Part shown: piece after piece, positions 8,412 through 16,882 of the stretch | How positions within the stretch are numbered: the first letter of the stretch is position 1 | How the letters are laid out: each line of letters starts with the position of its first letter | Assembly (NCBI GenBank): GCA_964589625.1 | Contig: CAZPSH010000013.1 | Coordinates: forward strand, 1-64,000 | Length of the DNA: 64,000 bases | Direction: 5' to 3' | From: JBFLVU01 sp964589625 | Lineage (GTDB): Bacteria; Acidobacteriota; UBA4820; DSQY01 | Notes under the pieces: generated by a model | What the model was told of the DNA's origin: nothing | The model's input: the letters and a program-made list of their open reading frames with translations, nothing else | The model's database searches: none | Made by a program: the position numbers and the translations under genes

Positions 8412-9341
8412 ATGGTGGAGTCAATTTCGCCCGGCGGGGGACCCTACGCCCTCCTCTTCCCGGGCCAGCTCTTCGAGCGTCCGGGGATGGGGATTCCCCT
8501 CCGGGGCCAGGAGGGATTTGAGCGCCTCCTTCCGCGCTTCCAGGACCTGACGAAGGGGCGGTTCGTCCGGTGGGTTACGGAGGCCCCGGCGGAGGAGATC
8601 TCGGAGCGCTTCACGGCGCCGCACCTCATGGTCCTCTTCGGGTGCGCCGCCGCCGAGGCGGCGCGGGTGCGCCTGGGCCCGCCCGCGGCCGCCGCCGGAT
8701 ACTCCCTGGGCTTCTACTCCGCCGCCGTCTTCGCCCGCTGTGTCGCCCTGGAGCCCATCCTGAGGTGGCTTGAACGCGTGAACGAAGCGAACGCCTGCCG
8801 CTTCCCTCCCGGCGCCTGCGCCCTCGCTTCCGCCACGGGCCTCTCCGAGGGCGAACTGAAGGAGGCCTTCGCGGCGGCGGGCCTCAGGGGCCTCGAAGTG
8901 GCGAACGTCAACAGCGCCCGCCAGATCGTCTTCGCCGGGCCCGCGGCGGAGGTGGAGGCGGGACGGCGCGCCCTCGAAGGCCGGGCCCTGGAGTGCCGCC
9001 GCCTGCCCCTCGACGTGCCGCTCCACACGCCCTATGTGGAGGCCGCGCGGGAAGCGGTGACGGGGTGGTGGAGTTCGGTGCCGGCCTCCTCCCCCACGCT
9101 CCTCCTCCCCTCGCCGGTGGACGGCGCGCCGGTGGGGTCGGGGGAGGCCTTCAAGCGGCACATGCTCGAATCCCTCGTTTCGCCGACGCGGTGGGACCTC
9201 GTGGTGGAGACGCTCGTCCGGAAGGGCGTGACGAGGATGGTGGATCTGTCCCCCGGCGGCGAACTCGGGCGCGCGAGCCGCTGGGTCTGCCGGGAGGCGG
9301 AGGTGGTTCCCCTGGTCTCGCTTCTGGGCGGCGGGTCGTGA
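8412..9341 (+). CDS. Malonyl-CoA:ACP transacylase-like acyltransferase
   Basis: This is an acyltransferase-domain protein of the FabD fold. The nucleophile elbow GYSLG has Ser98, the domain opens with LLFPGQ, and a histidine candidate lies in PLHTPY. It is separate from the true fabD at 41774-42712 and more divergent: FabD's TQPAVLA segment is replaced by APHLMVL. It may load a different acyl group or serve a specialised pathway such as a polyketide or malonate-decarboxylase-type reaction, but no such partner genes are near. A -10-like TACTAT lies a few bases before the ATG. Its stop overlaps the next gene's GTG start. Confidence 0.75.
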   Translation: MVESISPGGGPYALLFPGQLFERPGMGIPLRGQEGFERLLPRFQDLTKGRFVRWVTEAPAEEISERFTAPHLMVLFGCAAAEAARVRLGPPAAAAGYSLGFYSAAVFARCVALEPILRWLERVNEANACRFPPGACALASATGLSEGELKEAFAAAGLRGLEVANVNSARQIVFAGPAAEVEAGRRALEGRALECRRLPLDVPLHTPYVEAAREAVTGWWSSVPASSPTLLLPSPVDGAPVGSGEAFKRHMLESLVSPTRWDLVVETLVRKGVTRMVDLSPGGELGRASRWVCREAEVVPLVSLLGGGS

Positions 9342-10162
9342 GCCGGCGGGAAGAGGATCCGGCGGCGCCCCTCGATCGGTTGGAGGCGGTCCTTCTCGGC
9401 GCCCCAGAGGGCCGGATGGACCTCGCCGCCGCGGCGGCCCTCTGCCTGAAGGCCGCATCGGGGACCCTCGCCGACCGGGTGATGGCGGCCCTGGCCGCGG
9501 GGGACGGGCGCTTCGCCGTGGGGGACGGGATGGTGAGGCTTCGGGTGAGGCCTCCCGAGCCGCCCCTGGACCTGGAGGAGGCCGAGTTCGCAGTGGTGGA
9601 CTTCGAGACCAACGGCCTGGGGGGATGCGAGCGGGCCATCGAGGTCGGGGTGGCCCTCTTCCGCGGCGGCCGGGAGGTGGGGGCTTTCGAGAGCCTCCTC
9701 CAGCCCGACACGGGGCTCTCCTCCTTCGTGGTGGGGCTCACCGGGATTCGGGAGGCGGACCTCCGGGGGGCGCCGCGCTTCGAATCGGTCTGGCCGCCCC
9801 TGAAGTCCCTGCTCCGGGGGAGGGTGCTCACGGCCCACAATCTGGCCTTCGACCGCCGGGTCCTCCGGATGGAAGCGGTGCGGATGGGCGCGGCCTTGCC
9901 GAAAACGGCCGGAGAGGTCTGCACCCTCCGTCTTGCGCGGGCGGTTTTAGGACGGGCCGAGAGCCGCGGACTGGACGCCCTGGCTCTCCGCTTCGGCCTC
10001 TCCTTTTCGGCGCGCCACCGGGCCTTGGACGACGCCCGGGTGGCGGGGCGCCTGCTCTTCCGGCTCATCGAGGCGGCGCGGGAGCGCCTGGAGGTCCGGA
10101 CCCTCGACGACCTCGCGCGGATCCAGGGCACCCGGCCCATGGTGCGGAGGGCGAAGGGCTGA
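9338..10162 (+). CDS. DnaQ-like (DEDDh) 3'-5' exonuclease family protein
   Basis: This is a 274-residue protein whose C-terminal two thirds form an RNase T/DNA polymerase III epsilon exonuclease domain. The DEDDh residues are visible in VVDFETNG, HNLAFDRRVL and the final HRALDDARVAGRL. The first ~80 residues are a helical extension of unknown role. The start is GTG at 9338, overlapping the upstream TGA as GTGA; a longer open reading upstream is antisense-like overlap with the previous gene and is rejected. It may act in DNA repair or proofreading. The pairing with an acyltransferase-like gene is odd and may be only a matter of transcription. Confidence 0.85.
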   Translation: MSRREEDPAAPLDRLEAVLLGAPEGRMDLAAAAALCLKAASGTLADRVMAALAAGDGRFAVGDGMVRLRVRPPEPPLDLEEAEFAVVDFETNGLGGCERAIEVGVALFRGGREVGAFESLLQPDTGLSSFVVGLTGIREADLRGAPRFESVWPPLKSLLRGRVLTAHNLAFDRRVLRMEAVRMGAALPKTAGEVCTLRLARAVLGRAESRGLDALALRFGLSFSARHRALDDARVAGRLLFRLIEAARERLEVRTLDDLARIQGTRPMVRRAKG

Positions 10163-10478
10163 CCGCGTCCCCCCCGGGCTCGCCGCGTCGAGGCGACCGC
10201 CCCCGGACTTGGGCCCGTTCACACCGTATCCCACGACGAAGGTCTCCCCAGCGGTCCATGGCGCATCGCTTTCGAAGCGAAGCGGAGAAAGCGGCGTCCC
10301 GACGGCGGCGCATCCGGGGCTCCCTGGAACCAGGCCCCACCGCCTCATGCGCATTCAGTGGTGCGGCTCTGTATAGAACGCCCTCCCGCGCCGCCTCATC
10401 GAGGCTTCGCCGCAGGCTTGACGGGACCTCGGGGCGGAGCCTACTCTGGAGGCGGGACGAGCACGGGGAGGGGCGGCG
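10163..10478. other. Gene-free interval before the response regulator
   Basis: Apparent reading frames here are GC-driven shadows. The only structure supported is a possible promoter at 10418-10447, annotated separately. No terminator, repeat or RNA gene was recognised in the rest. Confidence 0.5.
10418..10447 (+). promoter_or_regulatory. Possible sigma-70 promoter for the response regulator gene
   Basis: TTGACG at 10418-10423 is separated by 18 bases from TACTCT at 10442-10447. The gene start at 10479 has GGGGAGGGGC just upstream. The -35 is good and the -10 weak, but similar TANNCT -10 boxes recur at other starts in this window. Confidence 0.4.
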
Positions 10479-10832
10479 ATGCGGGTCCTGGTCTGCGACG
10501 ACAACGCCGACATCCGGGAAATGCTGACCTTCGTTCTCGAGGGGGACGGCCACGAGGTGGAGGCGGTGGGAAACGGCCGCCTGCTGCTGGAGTGCGTGAA
10601 GGCCCGGAGGCCCGACCTGATCCTCCTCGACCTGCGAATGCCCGGCTTCGACGGGTTCGAGGTGCTGAAGGCCCTCCACGCGGGCGGCGGATCGCCTCCG
10701 CCCGTGGTGGCCATCTCCGCCAAGACTCTGGAGGAAGACCGCCGGGCGGCCCTCGCGGCGGGCGCGAGCCGTTACCTCCTGAAGCCCTTCGGCATCAACG
10801 AACTCTTGGACACCGTCCGTTCCTTCGGATAA
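10479..10832 (+). CDS. Single-domain response regulator (CheY-like receiver)
   Basis: This is a stand-alone receiver domain of 117 residues. The acidic pocket is Asp7/Asp8, the phospho-acceptor is Asp51 in LLDLRMPG, the switch residue is Ser80 and the conserved Lys is Lys102 in LLKPFG. There is no output domain, so it would act by protein-protein contact as CheY or Spo0F do. No histidine kinase lies nearby, so its partner is unknown. It has its own plausible promoter and Shine-Dalgarno sequence, and it converges on the ArnT-like gene 46 bases downstream. Confidence 0.93.
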   Translation: MRVLVCDDNADIREMLTFVLEGDGHEVEAVGNGRLLLECVKARRPDLILLDLRMPGFDGFEVLKALHAGGGSPPPVVAISAKTLEEDRRAALAAGASRYLLKPFGINELLDTVRSFG

Positions 10833-10878
10833 GGAAGGGATCGAGGAAACGGCCCCGCGGCGGCGCGGCGGCGGCCCG

Positions 10879-12471
10879 TCACTTCGACGGCGGCGTCCCG
10901 GCGGCGGCCAGAAGGAGGTACCGGTCGCCGCCGATGGGCCCGGCGTGGACGACCCGGAACCGGCCGTCCTCCTCCGCGCCCCAGTCCTCTTGCTGTACGA
11001 GAAGGAGGCGGTGGCCCCCCTCGAGGAGGAACCGCTCGGCCTCCGCGCGCTCGGTCTTCGGAAACACGGGCGTCGTCGCCCGGAGGTAGTAGTTCACCGA
11101 AGGCACGAGATTGGGGAAGGTGCCGACGGTCCCCCCCGCATCCAGGAAAGGCCTCGCGGCGGCGGCGAAGGGGCGCGGGGTCTTGGTCCGGTCCAGGGCA
11201 GCCGCGGCCGGCACGACGGTCAGGGGGAAGAAGGCCAGCGCGCAGGTGGCGAGGCAGACCGCACCGGGAATGGGCTTCCCGCGCCCCGTGAGCCAGGCGG
11301 CCGAAAGGGCGCCCCCGGCGAGGACCAGGGCGCCCAGGACCAGGTAGGGCCTCAGGGGGTGGTAGGCCTCGGGCATCTGTGCGATGCCCACGGCTCCGGC
11401 CCCGGCGAAGACCGCCCCGAGCACGACGTAGGCCAGGCGGAAGCCCCCCGTCTTCCAGCGGCCCGCCTCCAGGTTGAGAAGGCCGTAGGCGACGAGCAGG
11501 GCCATGCCCGGAAAGAGGGGGTGGATGTAGACCGAGCGCTTGCCCGCCGAGAGGGAGAAGAAGACGAGGTAGACGCCCATCCAGACCAGGGGCAGGAGGG
11601 CCCCAGGCTCCCGCCAGGCCTTCCTCCGGATCAGGGGAGCGGCGAGGGGAACGAGGAGGAGGGAGAAGGGAAGCCCGTCCGCGAAGAGCACTCCCAGGTA
11701 TTGGTAGATGGGCGCCTTGTGGTGCCAGGGCTCCAGGTAGCGCTGGACGGACTGCTTAAAAACGAGGCTCCTGGGGTAGTCCCACCCGGCGGCCAGACCG
11801 GCGGCGCCCAGCCAAAGGGCCACGAGGAGAAGGGCTCCCGGGACGGACCACTGGAGGCCGAGGCGCCTCATGCCGCCCCAATCCCGCCTCAGGGACAGGT
11901 AGACGAGGAGGATGAGCCAGGGGAGGAGACAGCCGACGGCCCCCTTGGACAGCACGCCGAGGGCCGCGAGGAGGGCCATCCCGAGAAGGCCCGGCAGGCG
12001 CCGCCCCTGCCCCGCGGAAAGTCGCAACCCCAACGCGATCTGCCCCGTCACGAGGGCGGCCAGGACCATGTCGATCTGCCCGAACTGGGCCTGCCAGCCG
12101 AACTTGAACAGGCTCCCCAACAGGAGGGGCGCCAGCCACGCGCCCCTCGGCCCCATGAGCCTCAGCCCGATGAGGCCCGTGAGGGCGAGGGTGAGGAGCC
12201 CTCCGAGGAGGCTCGGGACCTTTACGGCCCACTCGGGCACGTCCTCCGAGAGGAGGGAGGAAACCTGGACCAGGTCGAAGAAGAACGGGGGTTTCTGAGA
12301 GTAGATCTCGCCGTTCAAGAGGGGTACGAGCCAGCGGCCGCTCTCCCGCATCTCTCGCGCCACCTGCGCGTACCGGGCCTCGTCGGGCGCCCAGACGCCC
12401 CTCGCGGGAAGGAGGGAGGCCCAGACCGCGAGGCAGGCGGCGAGGACCCACAGCAGACGGCGGCGGTCCAT
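10879..12471 (-). CDS. ArnT-like GT39 family integral membrane glycosyltransferase
   Basis: This is a polytopic membrane enzyme of the PMT/ArnT superfamily that moves a sugar from a polyprenyl-phosphate carrier to an acceptor such as lipid A or a protein. The first periplasmic loop carries the characteristic acidic pair in APDEARYA, followed by the YSQKPP motif typical of ArnT-like enzymes. About a dozen hydrophobic helices follow, with a small C-terminal soluble domain. It starts four bases after the LAB_N gene ends, and upstream is a GT2 able to make the polyprenyl-linked donor, which supports an envelope lipid-modification role. The sugar and acceptor are not determinable here. Confidence 0.85.
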   Translation of the reverse strand: MDRRRLLWVLAACLAVWASLLPARGVWAPDEARYAQVAREMRESGRWLVPLLNGEIYSQKPPFFFDLVQVSSLLSEDVPEWAVKVPSLLGGLLTLALTGLIGLRLMGPRGAWLAPLLLGSLFKFGWQAQFGQIDMVLAALVTGQIALGLRLSAGQGRRLPGLLGMALLAALGVLSKGAVGCLLPWLILLVYLSLRRDWGGMRRLGLQWSVPGALLLVALWLGAAGLAAGWDYPRSLVFKQSVQRYLEPWHHKAPIYQYLGVLFADGLPFSLLLVPLAAPLIRRKAWREPGALLPLVWMGVYLVFFSLSAGKRSVYIHPLFPGMALLVAYGLLNLEAGRWKTGGFRLAYVVLGAVFAGAGAVGIAQMPEAYHPLRPYLVLGALVLAGGALSAAWLTGRGKPIPGAVCLATCALAFFPLTVVPAAAALDRTKTPRPFAAAARPFLDAGGTVGTFPNLVPSVNYYLRATTPVFPKTERAEAERFLLEGGHRLLLVQQEDWGAEEDGRFRVVHAGPIGGDRYLLLAAAGTPPSK

Positions 12472-12474
12472 GGC

Positions 12475-12774
12475 TCAGGCCTCGCCGGGGGCCATCTCCC
12501 CGCGGCGGCGCCGACGGAAAATGAGCATCAGGTTTCGGACGTAGATGAAGAGGCCGGTGGCCTGGCCCAGGATGAAGACGGGGTCCTTCCGGTAGATGGA
12601 GTAGGCCAGGAGAAGAAGCCCCCCCGCCAGGCTGAAATACCAGAAGGCCACGGGGATGACGCTGCGCTTCTTTCGCTCGCTCGCCAGCCACTGGACCACG
12701 AAGCGCATGAAGAAGGCGCCCTGCGCCACGAAGCCGAGGATGAGCCAGAATCGGGGCCAGGTAAACCAGCTCAA
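12475..12774 (-). CDS. LAB_N domain small membrane protein (lipid-A-disaccharide synthase N-terminal-like)
   Basis: This is a 99-residue, three-helix membrane protein matching the LAB_N domain, found alone or at the N-terminus of some LpxB proteins and often next to GT2/GT39 lipid-modification genes. Visible traits are the pattern GAFFMRFVVQWLASERKKRSV and a second helix with PVAFWYFSLAGG. The start is TTG at 12774, overlapping the stop of the GT2 gene (TTGA), with GGGAGGAA eight bases upstream. An in-frame extension further upstream lacks domain features. The role is probably in moving or presenting glycolipid. Confidence 0.85.
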   Translation of the reverse strand: MSWFTWPRFWLILGFVAQGAFFMRFVVQWLASERKKRSVIPVAFWYFSLAGGLLLLAYSIYRKDPVFILGQATGLFIYVRNLMLIFRRRRRGEMAPGEA

Positions 12775-13505
12775 GGCAATTCCTCCCGGACGCGGTAGCG
12801 AAGGACCCGCGTCTGCATCCACCTTACGGCCAGGAGGTCGGGAAGGGTGGCCCTCAGGCGGTCGAAGACCCCGTACTTGGTCTCGCCGTGGATTCGGGGC
12901 CGATGGTTCACCTTCACCTGCGTCACGGTGAACCCCTCCATCCGGCACAGGGTGGGAAGGAAGCGGTGCATCCCCTTCAGGAGCTTCAGCGGAGCCACCG
13001 CCTCCCGCCGGAAGGCCTTTAGGGAGCAGCCGGTGTCGATGATGTCCTCGTGGGTGGCCCAGTTCCGCACGCCGTTTCCGATCCGGGACGTGACCTTCTT
13101 CACGAGGCTGTCCCGGCGCTTGGCGCGGTATCCCACGGCCACGTCGAAGCGGTCCATCTGGGCCAGGAGGAGGGGGATGTCGTGGGGGTCGTTCTGGAGG
13201 TCCGCATCGAGGGTGATGAGGATTTCTCCCCGGGCGGACCGCAGTCCCGCGTCCATGGCGGCGGTCTGCCCGGCGTTCTTTTCGAAGACGACCACCCGCA
13301 CCATGGGGTTGGCGGGCAGGAGGCCCCGGAGGACCTCCAGGGACCGGTCCCGGCTGCCGTCGTCCACAAAGACGACCTCGTAGGAGAGGCCCTCCGGGTC
13401 GAGGGTTTCGCGGATCTCCCTCAGGAGGACCGGGAGGTTCTCCTCCTCGTTGTAGACGGGGACGACGACGGAGACACGGGGGCGGGTCGAGGGCTCAGCG
13501 GCCAT
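12771..13505 (-). CDS. Family 2 glycosyltransferase, dolichol-phosphate mannosyltransferase-like
   Basis: This is a GT-A fold enzyme that would transfer a sugar from a nucleotide donor to a polyprenyl phosphate. Motifs are VVVPVYNEEENL at residue ~12, the metal/nucleotide-binding VFVDDGSRD, and DADLQNDP with the DxD-like acidic pair. A segment containing GCSLKAFRREA follows. It lacks long C-terminal membrane helices, so it is of the soluble or peripheral DPM1 type. Its start overlaps the end of the agmatinase gene by 11 bases. With LAB_N and ArnT-like downstream it forms a donor-synthesis plus transferase cassette. Confidence 0.88.
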   Translation of the reverse strand: MAAEPSTRPRVSVVVPVYNEEENLPVLLREIRETLDPEGLSYEVVFVDDGSRDRSLEVLRGLLPANPMVRVVVFEKNAGQTAAMDAGLRSARGEILITLDADLQNDPHDIPLLLAQMDRFDVAVGYRAKRRDSLVKKVTSRIGNGVRNWATHEDIIDTGCSLKAFRREAVAPLKLLKGMHRFLPTLCRMEGFTVTQVKVNHRPRIHGETKYGVFDRLRATLPDLLAVRWMQTRVLRYRVREELP

Positions 13506-14385
13506 TCCGTTCGGCCTCCTGGACGTAGGCGATGATCTTGTAGGCCAGCCGGGCCGCCAGGAAATCGGCGGAGAAGTGAATCCGGTCGGGAGCGAGTTCC
13601 ATGAGGTCCGCGCCCACCACCCTCCGCTCCCGGCAGAGGCGCCGGAGGAACTTCAGGACCGGATACCAGGCCAGGCCGCCCGGCTCGGGGGTTCCCGTGC
13701 AGGGGACGAGGGAGGGGTCGAAGCCGTCCAGGTCCACCGTCAGGTAGACCTTCTCCGGCAGGGCTGACAGGGCCCGGTCCATCCAGGCCTCCCCCTCCTG
13801 GCACTCCCGGGCCCACAGGACGGGCCATGTGCCCTGCTCCTTCAGGAAGTCGGCCTCCTCCCGCGAAAGGGAGCGGATGCCCACCTGGGCCGTGCCGGCG
13901 CTGGCCTCCACCACGCGCCGCATGACGCAGGCGTGGTTGAAGGGGGTCCCTTCGTAGGCGTCCCGAAGGTCGGCGTGGGCGTCGATCTGGACCACGCCGA
14001 TTTCGCCGTGGACCGCGCGGTGCGCCTCGAATGCCGGCCATGTGAGGCTGTGCTCCCCTCCGAGGGAGACCACGAACTTCCCCTGGGCCAGGTAGTGGGA
14101 GACGGCTTCGCGGACCGTCTCCACCATCGCGGCCGGGGCCGCGTCGTGGAAGTAGAGATCCTCCGTCGTGTGGATGCCGGCTCCGGAAGCCTCGAAGCCG
14201 ACCTCCTCGTCGTAGAGCTCCATGTTGCGGGAGGCCTCGATGATGGCGCGAGGGCCGAGCTTGGTCCCCTTGCCGTAGGATGTGGTGGCTTCGTAAGGAA
14301 GGGGAAGGATCACGAAGCGCGAGGAGGCGAGGGAGCTGTTCTCGGGGGGAAGCCCCCCGAAGTTGTTGGGATAGAACTCCGGCAT
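13495..14385 (-). CDS. speB: Agmatinase/arginase family ureohydrolase
   Basis: This is a binuclear manganese ureohydrolase, most like agmatinase (agmatine to putrescine and urea). Metal-binding motifs are intact: GGEHS, DAHADLRD and DLDGFDP. The substrate-loop pattern after the second motif (NHACVMRR) fits agmatinase better than arginase. The ATG at 14385 has AGGAGAGGG upstream; the open frame beyond it lacks family features. At 296 residues it is normal length. It leads the minus-strand cluster but has no clear functional link to the glycosylation genes, and no arginine decarboxylase is nearby. Confidence 0.88.
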   Translation of the reverse strand: MPEFYPNNFGGLPPENSSLASSRFVILPLPYEATTSYGKGTKLGPRAIIEASRNMELYDEEVGFEASGAGIHTTEDLYFHDAAPAAMVETVREAVSHYLAQGKFVVSLGGEHSLTWPAFEAHRAVHGEIGVVQIDAHADLRDAYEGTPFNHACVMRRVVEASAGTAQVGIRSLSREEADFLKEQGTWPVLWARECQEGEAWMDRALSALPEKVYLTVDLDGFDPSLVPCTGTPEPGGLAWYPVLKFLRRLCRERRVVGADLMELAPDRIHFSADFLAARLAYKIIAYVQEAERNGR

Positions 14386-14497
14386 GCCCTCTCCTGAAGT
14401 GCCCCCCGGCCTCTCCCGCGTAGGATAGGCCAGAGGCCGCTCTCGTGCAAGGGCGCGAGCGGGACGGTCGAGGCCTTCGCCGCGCGCCGGATGCGCC

Positions 14498-14526
14498 TTG
14501 TCGCGGGCGGCGCTGTGGGATAGGCT
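14498..14526 (+). promoter_or_regulatory. Possible promoter for the TPR/cNMP-def-fmt-rsmB operon
   Basis: TTGTCG at 14498-14503 and TAGGCT at 14521-14526 are separated by 17 bases. The predicted start of transcription is about 12 bases before the ATG at 14546, just upstream of the GGGAGG site, giving a very short leader. Confidence 0.4.
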
Positions 14527-14545
14527 TCTCGCAGGGAGGCGGGCC

Positions 14546-15445
14546 ATGGCCCTCTTTTCGAGGTCGGACAGATCCGATGCCCTAGAACTCCTGCGCCAGG
14601 GGAAGTTCCCCGAGGCGGCGAAGGTCCTGGAGAAGCGGCTTGCCCAGAGCCCCGACGATATGTCCGTGAAGCTCCGTCTGGCCGAGGCCTACGAGGGCTG
14701 CAACCGGCGGGGCGAGGCGGCGCGGCTCTACCGGGGGGAGGCCGAATCGGCCATGCGGAGCGGCCAGAGGGCGCAGGCCACGGCGCTCCTGCGAAAGGCC
14801 CTCCGGCTCTTTCCGGAGGACGCGGAGATCCTCGAGCGGATGCGGGGGATCGACGGGGTCCGAGAGGCGTCGGCCCCGGTGGAGGCCTTCTCTTTCGACC
14901 TGGAGGCCCCGGCGGTGCCGGAGGCGCCCGCTCCGCCGCGGCCCCAGTCCGGGCCGGAACCGCCCGCGGAATCTGGTTTTCACGAGTCGGGGGAGGGGAT
15001 TTTCGCCACCCTGCACGCCATCATGCCGGACCTGTCCGCCGATGACCTGGGACGCCTGTCCGCGCTCTTGAGGGAGAGGACCCTCTCGAAGGGGGAGGCC
15101 CTCGTTCGGGAAGGGGAGGCGGGGGGGGCGCTGTTTATCGTGTCGAGGGGCCTCTTCGAGGTCCGGGGGACCTTCGGAGGGGAGGAACTCGACCTCGGCA
15201 CCCTGGGACGGGGCGACGTGATCGGGGAGGTGAGCCTTCTCCAGCAGGTGCCCCGAACGGCTACGGTGACGGCTCTGGAGTCGGCCGTGGTCCTCGAAAT
15301 GGAAACGGAGAAGGTCTCGCGCCTGCTGGACGAGCGGCGCGATCTGCGCGCCCGCCTCGATGCCGTCGTGGAAGCCAGGGTCCGCCAAACCTTGGACCTG
15401 CTCAAGAAGAAGGACGCCGGTTCGAATGACGATACGCAAAGTTGA
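14546..15445 (+). CDS. TPR-like plus cyclic-nucleotide-binding domain protein
   Basis: Residues ~10-100 are TPR-like helices (LLRQGKFPEAAKVLEKRL, then ATALLRKALRLFPED). A Pro/Ala-rich linker follows (about 115-150). A cNMP-binding domain then spans about 165-275, with the cassette-like GDVIGEVSLLQQVPRTATVTA. That cassette keeps the GE pair and the Arg-Thr-Ala typical of cyclic-nucleotide binders. There is no DNA-binding domain. The ATG at 14546 is chosen for its GGGAGG site; an ATG 48 bases earlier is weaker. The gene overlaps def by 20 bases, linking a putative second-messenger sensor with N-terminal methionine processing. Function unknown. Confidence 0.75.
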   Translation: MALFSRSDRSDALELLRQGKFPEAAKVLEKRLAQSPDDMSVKLRLAEAYEGCNRRGEAARLYRGEAESAMRSGQRAQATALLRKALRLFPEDAEILERMRGIDGVREASAPVEAFSFDLEAPAVPEAPAPPRPQSGPEPPAESGFHESGEGIFATLHAIMPDLSADDLGRLSALLRERTLSKGEALVREGEAGGALFIVSRGLFEVRGTFGGEELDLGTLGRGDVIGEVSLLQQVPRTATVTALESAVVLEMETEKVSRLLDERRDLRARLDAVVEARVRQTLDLLKKKDAGSNDDTQS

Positions 15446-15959
15446 GCTGTACGGTTCGCCCGTGTTGAGGGAAAAGGCCAGGCGGGTGGAGGAGATCACG
15501 CCCGAGGTCCGTTCCCTCATGGACGACATGGAGGAGACCATGCGGTTCGCAGGCGGAGCGGGGCTCGCCGCGAACCAGGTGGGCGAGGCCGTGCGGGTCA
15601 TGGTGGTGGACCTGGGCCTGGAGGGCGGTCCGGAGAACTACACGATCTTCGTGAACCCGGAGATCCTGGAGCAGTCGGGAGAGTCCTTCCGGGAGGAGGG
15701 GTGCCTCTCTTTTCCGAAGATCTTCGAAAAGGTGCGCCGCCCTTTCCACGTGAAGATTCGCGCCCAGGACCGGGAAGGGAAGACCTTCGAACTCGAGGGC
15801 GACGCCTACCTGGCCCACGCTCTCTGCCACGAGATCGATCACCTCGACGGCGTGCTCATCCTCGACCGCGTCTCCCCCCTCCGGAGAGACATCCTGAAGC
15901 GCAAAATCAAGAAGATGATCCGGGAAGGCGAATGGGACAACCCCTACCCGTCCGGCTAA
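15426..15959 (+). CDS. def: Peptide deformylase
   Basis: This iron/zinc enzyme removes the formyl group from nascent N-terminal methionine. All three signature motifs are present: GGAGLAANQVG, EEGCLSFP with the metal-binding Cys, and HEIDH with the two metal His and catalytic Glu. At 177 residues it is standard length. The start is the ATG at 15426, matching the family N-terminus (IRKVELYGSPVLR). It overlaps the preceding gene by 20 bases and fmt by 28 bases, a classic def-fmt-rsmB arrangement. Confidence 0.97.
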   Translation: MTIRKVELYGSPVLREKARRVEEITPEVRSLMDDMEETMRFAGGAGLAANQVGEAVRVMVVDLGLEGGPENYTIFVNPEILEQSGESFREEGCLSFPKIFEKVRRPFHVKIRAQDREGKTFELEGDAYLAHALCHEIDHLDGVLILDRVSPLRRDILKRKIKKMIREGEWDNPYPSG

Positions 15960-16882
15960 TCTTCATGGGGACGCCCGACTTCGCCCGGGCGAGCCTGAAG
16001 GCGCTTCTCGAAGCGGGCCTGAGGCCCGTGGCGGTCGTCACCCAGCCGGACAAGGCACGGGGCCGCGGTCGAAGGATGGCCGCTCCGCCCGTCAAGGTCC
16101 TCGCCGAGTCGGAGGGACTGCCCGTCCTTCAGCCCGCCACCCTCAAGGACCCCGCGGCGCAGGAAGCTCTCCGGGCGCTGGCGCCCGACCTCATCGTGGT
16201 GGCGGCTTACGGGAAGATCCTTCCCAAGGCCGTCCTCGAAGTTCCCCGCCTGGGATGCATCAACGTCCACGCCTCCCTCCTTCCCCGTCACCGGGGCGCC
16301 TCCCCGGTGTCCCACGCCATCTGGGAGGGTGACGAGGTGACGGGGATCTCCATCATGCGCATGGAAGAGGGCCTCGACACGGGGCCGGTGTACGTCCAAA
16401 GGGCGATCCCCGTGCCGGAGGGGGCCACGACGGGCACCCTCACGCCGGTCCTTGCCGACCTGGGGGGGCGGCTTCTCTTGGAGGCCCTTCCGGGCATCGT
16501 ATCCGGTGACGTGGCGCCCGAGGCCCAGAGCGACGCGGAGGCCACCTACGCGGCCCGCCTCCGTCCGGAGGACGGGCGCCTCGACTTCTCCCAACCGGCC
16601 CGGAGGCTCGAGCGCCAGGTGCGTGCCCTCTCCCCCTGGCCCGGCGCCTTCGTGACGATCCGATCCGAGCGGCTCAAAGTGGAGAGATCCCTTCTGGGTG
16701 GTTCCGCCCCGGCCGAGGCTCGGCCGGGAGAGGTGGTTTCGGGGCCGCCCGTTTCGGTGGCCTGTGGAGACGGCCGATGTCTCGTTCTGACGGACCTTCA
16801 AAGGGAAGGTCGCCGCGTCCTGTCCTCCGCCGACCTCGTGCGGGGGTTCCCCCTTCCCCCGGGAACGCGCCTCGGGGAGTGA
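15932..16882 (+). CDS. fmt: Methionyl-tRNA formyltransferase
   Basis: This enzyme formylates initiator Met-tRNA using 10-formyltetrahydrofolate. The N-terminal Rossmann-like domain begins RLIFMGTPDFA. The catalytic segment INVHASLLPRHRGASPV carries the conserved Asn and His, and the LDTGP motif follows. The C-terminal tRNA-binding domain starts near residue 205. The ATG at 15932 lies inside the end of def, and the family N-terminus supports it. At 316 residues it is normal. Its stop overlaps the rsmB GTG start. It works directly with def. Confidence 0.96.
   Translation: MGQPLPVRLIFMGTPDFARASLKALLEAGLRPVAVVTQPDKARGRGRRMAAPPVKVLAESEGLPVLQPATLKDPAAQEALRALAPDLIVVAAYGKILPKAVLEVPRLGCINVHASLLPRHRGASPVSHAIWEGDEVTGISIMRMEEGLDTGPVYVQRAIPVPEGATTGTLTPVLADLGGRLLLEALPGIVSGDVAPEAQSDAEATYAARLRPEDGRLDFSQPARRLERQVRALSPWPGAFVTIRSERLKVERSLLGGSAPAEARPGEVVSGPPVSVACGDGRCLVLTDLQREGRRVLSSADLVRGFPLPPGTRLGE

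Noticed and set aside
8412..9341. Annotating this gene as the housekeeping fabD
   Set aside because: A textbook fabD occurs at 41774-42712 inside the fab operon, and this protein diverges at several conserved segments.
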